Under the pieces are notes generated by a model that was not told the DNA's origin, ran no database searches, and worked only from the letters and a program-made list of their open reading frames with translations. Shown one piece after another: positions 1-8,483 of a stretch of 64,000 bases of DNA (position 1 is its first letter; each line of letters begins with the position of its first letter). Position numbers and translations under genes: made by a program. The DNA is taken from positions 71,753 to 135,752 of the forward strand of contig CAWISP010000041.1 of assembly GCA_963838775.1 (NCBI GenBank), in the 5' to 3' direction. The stretch comes from Chersky-840 sp963838775 (lineage in GTDB: Bacteria; Actinomycetota; Acidimicrobiia; Acidimicrobiales; UBA8190).

Positions 1-1234
1 TTGCTGCCGGTGCCGAATGCGCTCGAGCTCTGGCTGGAGGTCGCCAGGGAGCTGAGGTCGATCGAGATCCACGACTTCCCCGGAACCAACTGGTCCAGCC
101 CTGCGATGCTCTCGTACACGGACCCGCCGATGTACAGGGCCGTGAGCGGAATCTTCTGTCCGGCCTCGTCGACGTTGAATTGCAGTTGCAGGGCGTTCTG
201 ACTGAAGTCGATACCACCTGTTCCCGACTCGGTGACGTTGGACGACGGCGAGTGCACGGTCACGTTCATACCGACGTGGGCAGTTCGGTCCGCCAAGGTG
301 CTGTTGACCGAATCGATGACCGCCGCTTCGGCGCTCTTGCCTCCGCTGACAACGACAAGGACGCCGGCCACGGCAGCCACTACGACGAGCGCGGCCAGAC
401 CGGCGACCAAGCGCTTCCTCGGGCGTCGGGTCTGAGACGGCTCGACGCCGCCGACGAAGGTGTCGTCGTGAGCGGGCCCGAACCCCGGTGGTTCACCGGG
501 CCCCTGGCCCCAGAAGGTCTCGCCGACACTGGGGACGTCGGGCTGGGGACTGACGGCGCCCGGAGCCGGCGGTGGCGACCAAAACGAAGCACCGGGCGGC
601 AAAGGGGGTGGAGGAGGAGGCAGAGGCGATTGCATCATTGCCGCCGCCGGCTCGACCAATTCCTCCATCACCGGGTCGTCGGGAACTGCGAGCTCGACCG
701 GTTCCTCCATCACCGGCTCATCGGGAACTGCGAGCTCGACCGGTTCCTCCATGCGGGAACGGCGGGCTCGACCAGTTCCTCCATCACCGGCTCATCCGGA
801 ATTTCAGGTTCGACCGCTTGGTGCATCACCGGCTCGGCGGGAGCGGCCGGCTCGACCAGCTCCTCCATCACCGGCTCGGCGGGAACGGCGGGCTCGACCG
901 GTTCCTCCATCACCGGCTCGGCGGGAACGGCCGACTCGACCGGTTCCTGCATCGCCGGCTCGGCGGAAACGGCGGGCTCGACCGGTTCCTGCATCACCGG
1001 CTCATCCGGAACCGTCGTGTCATCAGGAACGGCCGATTCCGCCGGTTGCTCGGCTGTCGCCTCGGCCAGTCGCGGGGTTTGCAGCTCCGCCGGCCAGGTC
1101 CAACGCGGTGGCAGATCGTCGAATTCTTCTACCGATCCATCACGAACAAGTTTGGTGGGGAAGCCGTCAACGAAGTAGCGAACCTCGTGCGCGTCGAACG
1201 GGTCGGGTGCCCAGCCCTCGTAGGTAGCGTCCAT
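1..1234 (-). pseudogene. Repeat-rich single-pass membrane protein, frame broken and 3' end outside window
   Basis: The ATG at 1234 has a GGAG about 8 nt upstream. The N-terminal part holds an aromatic segment (YEGWAPDPFD, then YFVDGFPTKLV) followed by about nine 14-residue repeats of the type EPVEPAVPAEPVME. At 752/753 the sequence skips 10 bases of a repeat unit, so the starting frame runs into a stop at 710. In the other frame coding continues without a stop to the window edge: more repeats, a proline-rich linker, RRPRKR, one transmembrane segment (about 340-400) and an extracellular region (NSTLADRTAHVGMNVTV...) that resembles LppX/LolA-type lipid-binding folds only loosely. The protein is therefore either inactivated, phase-variable at the repeat, or affected by an assembly error. 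The function is not recognised; a cytoplasmic repeat arm, membrane anchor and outer domain can be inferred. Confidence 0.7.
611..1020 (-). repeat. 42-bp coding tandem repeat (EPVEPAVPAEPVME)
   Basis: About nine imperfect copies of a 42-bp unit encode acidic, proline-rich 14-residue repeats. One unit lacks 10 bp (junction at 752/753), which shifts the frame. The sequence on either side of the gap matches the other units, so the loss happened within the repeat array, as replication slippage would produce. Confidence 0.85.
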
Positions 1235-1388
1235 CACAGGTCTCCGTCCGAGCGATCCAGCGTTGTCGGTGGGTCCATTGTCGATCGGCCCCGGCTCATG
1301 AGGCCTTTAGCAATGACGGGTCCCGACCCATGATTCCTCTGCCCCGGTCATCTGCTCTGATCGCGGTTCGTGCCTGGGACCAGCCATG

Positions 1389-1422
1389 ACGACCAATCCG
1401 GCCTGGTGGCCGGATTGGTCGT
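1389..1422. promoter_or_regulatory. Perfect 15-bp inverted repeat with 4-nt loop
   Basis: ACGACCAATCCGGCC, loop TGGT, then the exact reverse complement. It lies between two divergently transcribed genes, about 108 nt before the response regulator start, where a terminator is not expected. No T-run follows on either strand. It could be an operator for the response regulator, a 5'-UTR hairpin, or a terminator blocking read-through from unseen transcripts. Confidence 0.5.
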
Positions 1423-1529
1423 GGACGGAGCGGCCCCCAAGGGGTATCGATTCACAGGGGACACACAGGTGACCCACAGGAGCTGCGCAAGAGCGCCGTC
1501 CATCCTCGACACAGGAGGGACATCATCCA

Positions 1530-2228
1530 ATGGACACGAAGCGGAACCGAGTGCTCGTGGTCGACGACGAGCCTTCGATCGTCGATGCCGTCGCCACCTC
1601 GTTGCGCTACGAGGGATTCGAGGTCGAAGAGGCCATGACGGGGCGAGCTGCGCTCAGCGCCGCGCAAGAGCGACCCCCCGATCTCATCGTCCTCGACGTG
1701 ATGCTGCCCGACCTCGACGGATTGGAGGTCACCCGCCGGCTGCGCACCGACGGGATCCGGGCGCCGGTGCTCTTCCTCACCGCTCGGGACTCGCTCGAGG
1801 ACAAGATCGCGGGGTTGACGGTGGGCGGCGACGACTACGTCACGAAACCCTTCGCCCTCGCCGAGATCATCGCCCGCGCCCGGGCCCTGCTGCGCCGGGC
1901 CGGGGTGGACACGGCCGATGAGGGCCTCTTGCAATTCTCCGACCTCGAGATGGATGAAGGCGCCCACGAGGTACGGCGCGGCGGCGCTCTCATCCAGCTG
2001 ACGGCCACAGAGTTCAACCTGTTGCGCTTCTTCCTTCGCAATCCCCGCCAGGTGTTGTCCAAGGCCCAGATCCTCGACAACGTGTGGCACTACGACTTCG
2101 GCGGGGAAGCCAACGTGGTGGAGACGTACGTGAGCTACTTGCGCAAGAAGCTCGAACGCCACGGACCGCCGCTCATCCACACCATCCGTCTGGTCGGTTA
2201 CACCTTGCGCGAGTCCGAGGCTCAGTAG
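1530..2228 (+). CDS. OmpR-family response regulator
   Basis: A 232-residue DNA-binding response regulator of a two-component system. The receiver domain spans about residues 7-118, with the acidic pair D12/D13, phospho-acceptor D56 (LIVLDVM), T84 and K106 all present. The winged-helix effector domain spans about 135-228 (TATEFNLLRFFL, VSYLRKKLE, VGYTLR). A strong ribosome-binding site, AGGAGGG, lies about 12 nt before the ATG. The stop codon is followed directly by the kinase start, so the two are translationally coupled. The arrangement resembles actinobacterial MprA/TcrA pairs. The signal sensed and the target genes are unknown; the redox cluster just downstream is one candidate. Confidence 0.95.
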   Translation: MDTKRNRVLVVDDEPSIVDAVATSLRYEGFEVEEAMTGRAALSAAQERPPDLIVLDVMLPDLDGLEVTRRLRTDGIRAPVLFLTARDSLEDKIAGLTVGGDDYVTKPFALAEIIARARALLRRAGVDTADEGLLQFSDLEMDEGAHEVRRGGALIQLTATEFNLLRFFLRNPRQVLSKAQILDNVWHYDFGGEANVVETYVSYLRKKLERHGPPLIHTIRLVGYTLRESEAQ

Positions 2229-3920
2229 GTGTCACTGCGGCTCCGGCTGCTCCTGGCCGTCGGCGTGGTGGCGCTGACGGCCCTCGCTATCGCGGACATC
2301 GTCACCTACCAGGAATTGCGGTCCTTTCTCTTCAACCGCATCGATCAGTCGCTCGAGCAGTCGCACATCGCCCTCGAAGGTGCCCTCGGCAGCCAGGGCG
2401 GCCACGTCCCCGGCGGCGGCTCGTTCCCGGAGTCGGGCACGCCGTCGGGGAACGGGGCGGGGGGATTTCCACCCCAATCCCCGCCGGGGTCGCAGACCAC
2501 GTCGACCACGACGACACCGGGATCGACGACGACGTCGACGGATCCACCCAGCTGCGACGGCTTCGCGGGCCTCAGCAACGACTTGTTGCACGAGCTGCAA
2601 CCCGGCACCTTCGTCGAGGTCCGGAGCGCCTCCAACACCATTCTGTGCCGGTCGATCCAGCCCGCGCCGTTGGGATCGACGACGGCAGCCGAGGATCCCA
2701 CGCTTCCGGCTCGCATCACGGGGTTCGAGTCCGATGCCGCTGACTTTCGCGAGCCGACGACGTATTTCACCAGCGACGACGGCCAGTACCAGCTCCGCGC
2801 GTCGATCCTCAACGGCGGCCCGTATTCGGGTGGAGAGCTGGTGATCGGCCTCCCCCTGGGCACGACGGTGTCGACGCTCGACCGGCTGGTCGGCGTCGAG
2901 CTGGCGGTGACCGGTGCCGCCCTGGTGGCGGCCCTGTTGCTGGGGTGGTGGCTCGTGCGGGTGAGCTTCCAGCCCCTGCGGGCCGTCGAGAGCACGGCCG
3001 ACGCCATCGCTCGGGGCGAGCTCGCCGAGCGGGTCCCGGGCGAGGAGGCCCGCACCGAGGTGGGACGTCTGGCTCGGGCGCTCAATGTGATGCTCGGGCG
3101 CATCGAAAAGGCGTTCGCCCAGCGTGATGCCACCGAGCAGGAGTTGCGGGCCTCGGAGGCTCGGATGCGGCAGTTCGTCGCCGATGCCTCGCACGAGCTG
3201 CGCACCCCCCTGACCGCTGTCTCCGCCTATGCCGAGCTGTTCGAACAGGGCGCGGCGGCGCGCGCCGATGATCTCGAGCGGGTGATGCACGGCATCCGCA
3301 GCGAAACGGCCCGCATGGGGAGCCTCGTCGAGGATCTCCTCCTGCTGGCCCGGTTGGACGAGGGCCGACCCCTCGAGCGCGAGGAGGTCGAGGTCGTAGG
3401 CGTGGCCGCCGAAGCGGTGCAGACGGCCTCGACGGTGGGCCCGTCCTGGCCGGTTCGCCTCGTCGCCCGCCAGCCGGTGGAGATCATCGGCGACCGCATG
3501 CGGATTCGCCAGGTGCTCGACAACCTCCTCGCCAACGTGCGCACCCACTGTCCCGAAGGAACGACCTGCGTCGTCACCGTCGATCAGGAGGGTGCTGACG
3601 CGGTGATCAGCGTCGAGGACGACGGCCCGGGCCTTGGTCCCGAGGACGTCGCCCGGGTCTTCGAACGGTTCTTCCGATCCGATGCGTCGCGCTCGCGCCG
3701 CTTCGGGGGATCGGGTCTGGGCCTTTCCATCGTGGCATCGATTACGCGGGCCCACGGGGGCACCGTCACCGCGGCAGCACGCACGGGTGGCGGCACGGTC
3801 TTCACGGTACGCCTGCCCCTGACGGGGGCTCCCCCTTCCGAGGACCCCGACGCGGAGAACCCCCGGTCCGGGGCTGGTGAGGGTGACCGCGCTGGTCGCA
3901 CATTCACAGCTGACTCTTAG
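2229..3920 (+). CDS. Membrane sensor histidine kinase
   Basis: A 563-residue histidine kinase, start GTG immediately after the regulator's stop. It has an N-terminal transmembrane helix (about residues 5-27), then an extracytoplasmic sensor of about 195 residues with a G/P/T/S-rich low-complexity insert, a second helix (about 222-245) and a HAMP domain. The dimerisation helix carries the phospho-acceptor His near residue 321 (HELRTPLTAV). The ATPase domain has an N-box (DNLLANV), G1 (DDGPGLG) and G2 (GGSGLGLSIV). All catalytic motifs are intact. It should phosphorylate the regulator encoded just upstream. The low-complexity insert suggests a flexible surface-exposed sensor rather than a defined ligand fold. 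Confidence 0.95.
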   Translation: MSLRLRLLLAVGVVALTALAIADIVTYQELRSFLFNRIDQSLEQSHIALEGALGSQGGHVPGGGSFPESGTPSGNGAGGFPPQSPPGSQTTSTTTTPGSTTTSTDPPSCDGFAGLSNDLLHELQPGTFVEVRSASNTILCRSIQPAPLGSTTAAEDPTLPARITGFESDAADFREPTTYFTSDDGQYQLRASILNGGPYSGGELVIGLPLGTTVSTLDRLVGVELAVTGAALVAALLLGWWLVRVSFQPLRAVESTADAIARGELAERVPGEEARTEVGRLARALNVMLGRIEKAFAQRDATEQELRASEARMRQFVADASHELRTPLTAVSAYAELFEQGAAARADDLERVMHGIRSETARMGSLVEDLLLLARLDEGRPLEREEVEVVGVAAEAVQTASTVGPSWPVRLVARQPVEIIGDRMRIRQVLDNLLANVRTHCPEGTTCVVTVDQEGADAVISVEDDGPGLGPEDVARVFERFFRSDASRSRRFGGSGLGLSIVASITRAHGGTVTAAARTGGGTVFTVRLPLTGAPPSEDPDAENPRSGAGEGDRAGRTFTADS

Positions 3921-3956
3921 CCGACTGTGCGAGTGATGCGAGGTTGGCATGGTGAC

Positions 3957-4271
3957 ATGCCTGTCGTGAGAACCTCCCCCAGAATTCCCTCGCAGCGGCG
4001 CGACGTCGCCCACACGAGGGTCCGCCGCACGTCGACAGCCGTTGCCATCCTGGCCGCGGGCAGCGCAGCGGCGCTCGGGCTGATGGTCTCCAAGGAGATC
4101 CCGGGTACCACCGCCTCCGCCCACACCTCGGTGAGCTCGACAACGTCGTCAGCGTCAGGAACCGGCACCTCGTCGACCACGTCGACCCCCACGACCGCAG
4201 CGACGATGACCACGACCCCGAGCTCGACGACGAAGTCGGCCACGGTGGTCTCGGGTGGGACCGGGCGCTGA
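3957..4271 (+). CDS. Short anchored Ser/Thr-rich protein, possible FMN-binding-protein stub
   Basis: About 104 residues: a basic N-terminus, one transmembrane segment (TAVAILAAGSAAALGLMV) and a Ser/Thr-rich tail ending SATVVSGGTGR. Earlier in-frame starts exist at 3927 and 3936. Actinobacterial clusters that pair ApbE, a ferric-reductase-like membrane protein, a NuoF-like protein and a ferredoxin usually also encode an FMN-binding-domain protein with this kind of anchor plus S/T linker. Here the linker stops where the FMN_bind domain would begin, directly before apbE. I infer a deletion remnant of that partner; a genuine small anchored protein is the alternative. Confidence 0.55.
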   Translation: MPVVRTSPRIPSQRRDVAHTRVRRTSTAVAILAAGSAAALGLMVSKEIPGTTASAHTSVSSTTSSASGTGTSSTTSTPTTAATMTTTPSSTTKSATVVSGGTGR

Positions 4272-4272
4272 G

Positions 4273-5265
4273 ATGCCGGCCCTTCACCCCACCGTCGAGG
4301 AGGGTGCTCAGCCCCCGCGCTCCGAGCAGCCTGCGATCCGATCGATATGCGCCATCGGCACCACCGCGCTCGTGGCCGTGACCGAACCCGCCGCCGTCGA
4401 CACCGCGGCGAGGATCCTGCGCGACGAGCTCGTCGCTATCGACGAAGCATGCAGCCGTTTCCGGTCAGATTCGGAACTGTCGGCCCTAAACCGGGCCAAC
4501 GGTGCCCGCGTCACGGTCAGCGCCCTGCTCTTCGAGGCCATCGCCGTCGCTTACGACGTGGCGCGGCGCACCGACGGGGCCGTGGACCCCACCGTGGGGC
4601 TCGCCATGGAGGTGCTGGGCTACGACCGCGACTACGACGAGCTCGACACAGGGGGCACCGAGCACGCCGGCACCCCGCGGCCGGCCCCCGGTTGGTGGCG
4701 GATCGAGCTCGACAGCCGCGGTCGAACGGTGCGGGTGCCCCCCGGCACCCACCTCGACCTCGGGTCCTCGGCCAAGGCCCTCGTTGCTGACCGCGCCGCC
4801 ACTCGGATCGCCCACGGCGTGCACACGGGGGTGCTCGTGAGCATCGGCGGTGACGTGGCCACCGCCGGGACCGCCCCCTCCGACGGTTGGGCCGTCGGGA
4901 TCGCCACCGACTCCTCGACCCCGGCGGACGGCGTCGACCAGGTGGTCTCGATCAAGGCCGGCGCCATCGCGTCGTCGAGCACGTCGGTTCGGACCTGGCG
5001 GCGAGGCGGGAGACAGATGCACCACATCGTCGACCCCTCCACGGGGGACTGTGCGGCACCGTACTGGCGTCTCGTCTCCGCCTCGGGCGACAGCTGCGTC
5101 GACGCCAACGCCGCGAGCACGGCTGCGGTCGTCTGGGGTCCACACGCCCGGGCGAAACTCGTCGCGCTCGGGCAACCGACGCGTCTCGTGCGCCACGACG
5201 GACAGGTCATCGCACTCAACGGTTGGCCATGCGACACCGTGTACGGTCCGTTCACGGGCCGATGA
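4273..5265 (+). CDS. apbE: FAD:protein FMN transferase (ApbE family)
   Basis: A 330-residue ApbE-family enzyme. The family transfers FMN from FAD covalently to Ser/Thr of flavoproteins outside the cytoplasm, using Mg2+. Visible hallmarks: the early DEACSRFRSDSELSALN region, the central DLGSSAKALVADRAA segment, GGDVATAG, the ASSSTSVR segment and HHIVDPSTG, which are typical ApbE signatures. An in-frame GTG at 4255 overlaps the upstream gene; the ATG at 4273, just after that gene's TGA, is preferred. No clear export signal is visible. The downstream genes encode a membrane cytochrome and a NuoF-like protein, which fits maturation of a membrane electron-transfer chain. Its usual FMN-accepting target is not evident here. 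Confidence 0.9.
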   Translation: MPALHPTVEEGAQPPRSEQPAIRSICAIGTTALVAVTEPAAVDTAARILRDELVAIDEACSRFRSDSELSALNRANGARVTVSALLFEAIAVAYDVARRTDGAVDPTVGLAMEVLGYDRDYDELDTGGTEHAGTPRPAPGWWRIELDSRGRTVRVPPGTHLDLGSSAKALVADRAATRIAHGVHTGVLVSIGGDVATAGTAPSDGWAVGIATDSSTPADGVDQVVSIKAGAIASSSTSVRTWRRGGRQMHHIVDPSTGDCAAPYWRLVSASGDSCVDANAASTAAVVWGPHARAKLVALGQPTRLVRHDGQVIALNGWPCDTVYGPFTGR

Positions 5266-5278
5266 CCGGGCCGCGATC

Positions 5279-5881
5279 ATGAGCTCCCCCGTACTCTGGT
5301 ACGCGACGCGGGCGACCGGCCTGGTGGCATTGGTCCTTCTCACCGCCACGACGCTGCTCGGCATCCTCACCGCCAACCGGGCCGCCACGGTGCGCTGGCC
5401 CGGGTTTTCGGTTCAGGACCTGCACCGCCGGCTCTCGGTCATCACCATGGGATTCCTCGCGTGCCACATCGTCACGAGCGTGCTCGACGCCTACGTGCAC
5501 ATCGGGTGGGCGGCGATCGTGGTGCCCTTCGCCTCGTCCTACAAGCCGTTGTGGGTGTCGTTGGGCTCGGTCGGCTTCGACATGTTGCTGGCGGTGGCAG
5601 TGACCAGTCACCTCCGCCACAAGATGCGTGCCGGGACCTGGAGGGCGGTGCACTGGCTCGCCTACCTGAGCTGGCCGGTGGCGCTCTCCCACGCGTTCGG
5701 GATGGGGACCGACATGGGCCAGGAATGGGTGATCGCCCTGACCGTGACCTGTATCGCCGTCGTCGTGGCCGCCGGAATCTGGCGGGTCGTGTTGGCCGGC
5801 ACGCGCATGCGCCGCGCGCTGGCCCTCGTCCCGGTCCACCGCCGTCCTCCCGCCGTCCCTGTCAAACACCTCTCCGCCTGA
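5279..5881 (+). CDS. Ferric-reductase-like transmembrane protein
   Basis: About 200 residues with five or six hydrophobic helices and four well-placed histidines in two helices (LHRRL...CHIV and VHWL...SHAFG), the pattern of the ferric-reductase/cytochrome b heme-binding domain. It likely carries electrons across the membrane with two b hemes. The open frame extends far upstream inside apbE, but the homologous region starts at this ATG, 13 nt after the apbE stop. It lacks the FAD/NAD-binding C-terminal half of full ferric reductases; the NuoF-like protein encoded next probably supplies electrons. Confidence 0.85.
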   Translation: MSSPVLWYATRATGLVALVLLTATTLLGILTANRAATVRWPGFSVQDLHRRLSVITMGFLACHIVTSVLDAYVHIGWAAIVVPFASSYKPLWVSLGSVGFDMLLAVAVTSHLRHKMRAGTWRAVHWLAYLSWPVALSHAFGMGTDMGQEWVIALTVTCIAVVVAAGIWRVVLAGTRMRRALALVPVHRRPPAVPVKHLSA

Positions 5882-5898
5882 CCCCCGAGGACGACCTG

Positions 5899-7263
5899 AT
5901 GCCCCCCACCACAGCCACCGCCCCTACAAACACAGCCACCGCCCCTACCACCGCCGCCACGGCCGACTCGCAAAGTCCCGGCGGCGCCGAAGCCGCCACG
6001 CTCCTCGGCGCGTGGCGAGCGCGTCGCAACCCCGATCTTCCCTCTCACCTCGCCCACCACGGGGTACCACCGCTGCCGCGACCCGGAGACACCTCCTGGC
6101 CCGAGCGCTTCGCGGCGACGGTGGAGGTCTCCGGGCTCACCGGGCGCGGCGGGGCATCGTTCCCGTCCTCGACCAAGCTCAGGCTCGTCGCATCGGCGAA
6201 AACGCACGCGACCCTTGTCGTCAACGCCATGGAGAGCGAGCCGGCCAGCGCCAAGGACAGGGTCCTCCTGTCGTGTGTCCCCCACCTGGTACTCGACGGG
6301 GCCGAGCTGGCCGCGTGCGCCCTCGGGGCCACCCGGATCGTGGTCTGTGTCGCCGGCGATCAGCGCGACACGTTCGACCGTGTCGTACGCGCCGTCGCCG
6401 AGCGGACGGGCACGGCGTTGGCCCCGGTGCCGATCGAGGTGCGGTGCCCTCCGGGCCGGTATGTCGCCGGAGAGGAGTCGGCCCTGGTGTCGTGGTGCAA
6501 CGGTGGTCCCGGAGCGCCCCAGTGGCGGCCCGACAAGAGCACTCCACTCACGATCGGACGCAGTGCCGCCCTCGTGCACAACACCGAGACGCTCGCGCAC
6601 ATGGCGCTCATCGCCAGGTACGGCCCGACGTCCTTCCGTGCCGCCGGAGGGGCCGATGCAGCGGGAACAGCGCTCGTGACGGTGTCGGGCGCAGTCGAGC
6701 ATCCCGGCGTGTACGAGATCGCCATGGGGACGCCGCTGGGCGCGGTCATCGAACGCACGGGCCCGGTCGACGAGGTCGCGGCCGTGTTGACCGGCGGCTT
6801 CGGCGGCAGCTGGGTGTCGGGGGCCGCGCTGGGCACTCCCTATGCGCCACGCCCGCTCGCCGCCGTCGGCGGCGTCGTCGGGCCGGGGGTGCTCGTGGTC
6901 CTCACCCGGCGCTCGTGTGGTGTCGCCGAGACCGCTCGTCTGGCGCGCTACATGGCCGGTGAAAGTGCCGGGCAGTGCGGTCCCTGTGTGTTCGGCCTCC
7001 CCGCCCTGGCCGACGACCTCGGTCGCCTGGCCTTCGGATCCGCCGGTCCCGCTGCACTGGAGCGCCTGGAGATGCGGATGGAGGCTGTGGACGGCCGCGG
7101 GGCGTGCCGGCACCCCGACGGCGTCGCCCGCATGGTGCGCAGCGCGTTGTCGGTCTTCTCGGTCGATGTCGCCGCCCACAGCGCGCGACGACCGTGTCCG
7201 TTCGGGAACGAACCGTCGGTGTTTCCGGCCACCATGGGCGCGCTCCGGACCGGTACACCATGA
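5899..7263 (+). CDS. NuoF-like NAD(P)H/flavin-iron-sulfur protein
   Basis: A 454-residue protein related to the 51-kDa subunit of complex I. Order: a low-complexity Thr/Ala N-terminus (about 1-35), the flavin/NADH domain (GLTGRGGASFP, NAMESEPASAKDR, GRYVAGEESALV), an SLBB domain (VTVSGAVEHPGVYEI) and a C-terminal iron-sulfur domain. There SAGQCGPC supplies two cysteines and ACRHPDG a third; the first Cys of the ESCGxCxPC consensus is Ala. The ATG follows a CCGAGGA site and lies 17 nt after the cytochrome gene. The stop overlaps the ferredoxin start (ATGA). It is probably the electron entry module of the membrane reductase, not part of respiratory complex I. Confidence 0.88.
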   Translation: MPPTTATAPTNTATAPTTAATADSQSPGGAEAATLLGAWRARRNPDLPSHLAHHGVPPLPRPGDTSWPERFAATVEVSGLTGRGGASFPSSTKLRLVASAKTHATLVVNAMESEPASAKDRVLLSCVPHLVLDGAELAACALGATRIVVCVAGDQRDTFDRVVRAVAERTGTALAPVPIEVRCPPGRYVAGEESALVSWCNGGPGAPQWRPDKSTPLTIGRSAALVHNTETLAHMALIARYGPTSFRAAGGADAAGTALVTVSGAVEHPGVYEIAMGTPLGAVIERTGPVDEVAAVLTGGFGGSWVSGAALGTPYAPRPLAAVGGVVGPGVLVVLTRRSCGVAETARLARYMAGESAGQCGPCVFGLPALADDLGRLAFGSAGPAALERLEMRMEAVDGRGACRHPDGVARMVRSALSVFSVDVAAHSARRPCPFGNEPSVFPATMGALRTGTP

Positions 7264-7469
7264 CATCGGTCATCAAGGTGAACCCGATCGCGTGTGACGC
7301 CTACGGGTACTGTGCCGAGCTCCTCCCCGAACTCGTCACCCTCGACGAATGGGGGTACCCGGTCGTCGACGGGGGCCCTGTTCCCCCCCACCTGGTCGAG
7401 CTCGCCCGTCGCGCCGCCAAGGAGTGTCCTCGTCGCGCCTTTCTCCTCGAGCGGGGCGCCGACCGCTGA
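7260..7469 (+). CDS. Small ferredoxin
   Basis: A 69-residue ferredoxin with start ATG overlapping the upstream stop. Cysteines sit as C-x5-C (CDAYGYC) near residue 12 and a distal CP pair (ECPRRAF), the three-cysteine pattern of single-cluster [3Fe-4S]-type ferredoxins of actinobacteria. It is likely the soluble electron partner of the NuoF-like protein. It closes the cluster; the next gene is on the opposite strand. Confidence 0.88.
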   Translation: MTSVIKVNPIACDAYGYCAELLPELVTLDEWGYPVVDGGPVPPHLVELARRAAKECPRRAFLLERGADR

Positions 7470-7472
7470 TCG

Positions 7473-7892
7473 CTACCGGGGTGGAACGGAGCGGGGTGGA
7501 ATGGAGTAGGTGACCTGGGCCTTGGCGACGAGCTCGTCGTGGCCGTCGGAGCGAAGCCCGACGTCGACCACACCGAGCTGCTTGCCCAGTTTCAGCAGGT
7601 GCCCGTCGGCCACGACGTCGACGAGGGCAGGCTTGCGCAGGAAGTCGATGTGCAGGCTCGTGGTCACGGCCAGGAGGACCGGCCCGATCTGCGCCAGGAT
7701 CGCCAGCCACGCCGCCGCGTCCGCCAGTGCCATGAGCGTCGGGCCCGCCACCGTGCCCCCCGGCCGACTGTGCTGCTCGGTGACCGGGAGACGGATCCTG
7801 ACCCCCCACGCTCCTGTCTCCTCCACAAAGTAGGGAGGAGGTGAGTCGGGGAACGTCCCGTCGAGGAGGCTCTGGAGCTCGGTGACGCTCAT
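7473..7892 (-). CDS. PaaI-family acyl-CoA thioesterase
   Basis: About 139 residues with a hotdog fold. The segment GGTVAGPTLMALADAAAW is the typical helix-containing core of PaaI-type thioesterases, followed by TSLHIDFLRKP on the dimer strand. An alternative GTG start lies three codons upstream (7901). It presumably hydrolyses aromatic or medium-chain acyl-CoAs; the substrate cannot be told from the sequence. Its end nearly abuts the convergent ferredoxin gene. Confidence 0.85.
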   Translation of the reverse strand: MSVTELQSLLDGTFPDSPPPYFVEETGAWGVRIRLPVTEQHSRPGGTVAGPTLMALADAAAWLAILAQIGPVLLAVTTSLHIDFLRKPALVDVVADGHLLKLGKQLGVVDVGLRSDGHDELVAKAQVTYSIPPRSVPPR

Positions 7893-7991
7893 GACCGGCA
7901 CGTGCGCACAGTACCGGTGCCCAGGTCCGTCGCCGGCAACGGCGCTGATCGCGACGGTCGGCGCGCCCCACGTCTCCGACTGGAGACCGGC

Positions 7992-8483
7992 TCAGAAGCC
8001 CTGCGACGCGAGGCGGGAGAGGTTGCGGAAGTCGCTGTCGACCACACGCTGGAGATAGCCCCGCACCAACCGGGCGCCGGGAAGGGGGATCGCCTCGAGA
8101 TGGAAGAAGCGGGTGCGCGCACCGCCGTCGTGGGGTTCGGCCGCCATGAGCACGAGGTAAAGGCGAGCCCGGGCCTGCATGAGACAGAAGCCGTCCTCGA
8201 GACGGACCTCGAAGGGGAAGGCGACACCGAAGGTCGACGCCGTGATCCGGAGCCGTTGCGCCCCGTCGACCGGAACCCGGTCGACCACCCGCACCTTGCG
8301 CACCTGGGTGTCGAAGCGCGGGATCGACGTTTCGAGGTCGGTGATCCAGGGCCAGGTGGCGTCGTAGGGAGCGTCCAGGATCCCCTCGGCCCACGCCGCG
8401 CTCGGGATCGAGGCCCCCAGTGCCCGGGCGCGCCCGATCGGGCCGAGCCCCGCCACCGGCCACCGGCGTTCCTCGTCGCTCAC
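7992..8483 (-). CDS. SRPBCC (START/Bet v1-like) protein
   Basis: 163 residues. The GTG start at 8483 overlaps the TGA of the ECF sigma gene (GTGA-type junction), so the two are likely translationally coupled. The pattern DAPYDATWPWITDL near the N-terminus, alternating beta strands (RLRITASTFGVAFPFEVRLED) and a long C-terminal helix (RGYLQRVVDSDFRNLSRLA) fit the polyketide-cyclase/SRPBCC fold, which binds hydrophobic ligands in a central cavity. No catalytic residues are recognisable. The position where an anti-sigma gene is usual suggests, by inference only, a ligand-responsive partner for the sigma factor. Confidence 0.7.
   Translation of the reverse strand: MSDEERRWPVAGLGPIGRARALGASIPSAAWAEGILDAPYDATWPWITDLETSIPRFDTQVRKVRVVDRVPVDGAQRLRITASTFGVAFPFEVRLEDGFCLMQARARLYLVLMAAEPHDGGARTRFFHLEAIPLPGARLVRGYLQRVVDSDFRNLSRLASQGF

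Noticed and set aside
180..1333. Long plus-strand open frames rich in Arg/Ser/Gly over the first kilobase
   Set aside because: They are antisense to the 42-bp coding repeats; low-complexity composition and no start signals.
2232..4124. 630-codon minus-strand open frame
   Set aside because: Antisense shadow of the histidine kinase; no family resemblance, high Arg/Gly.
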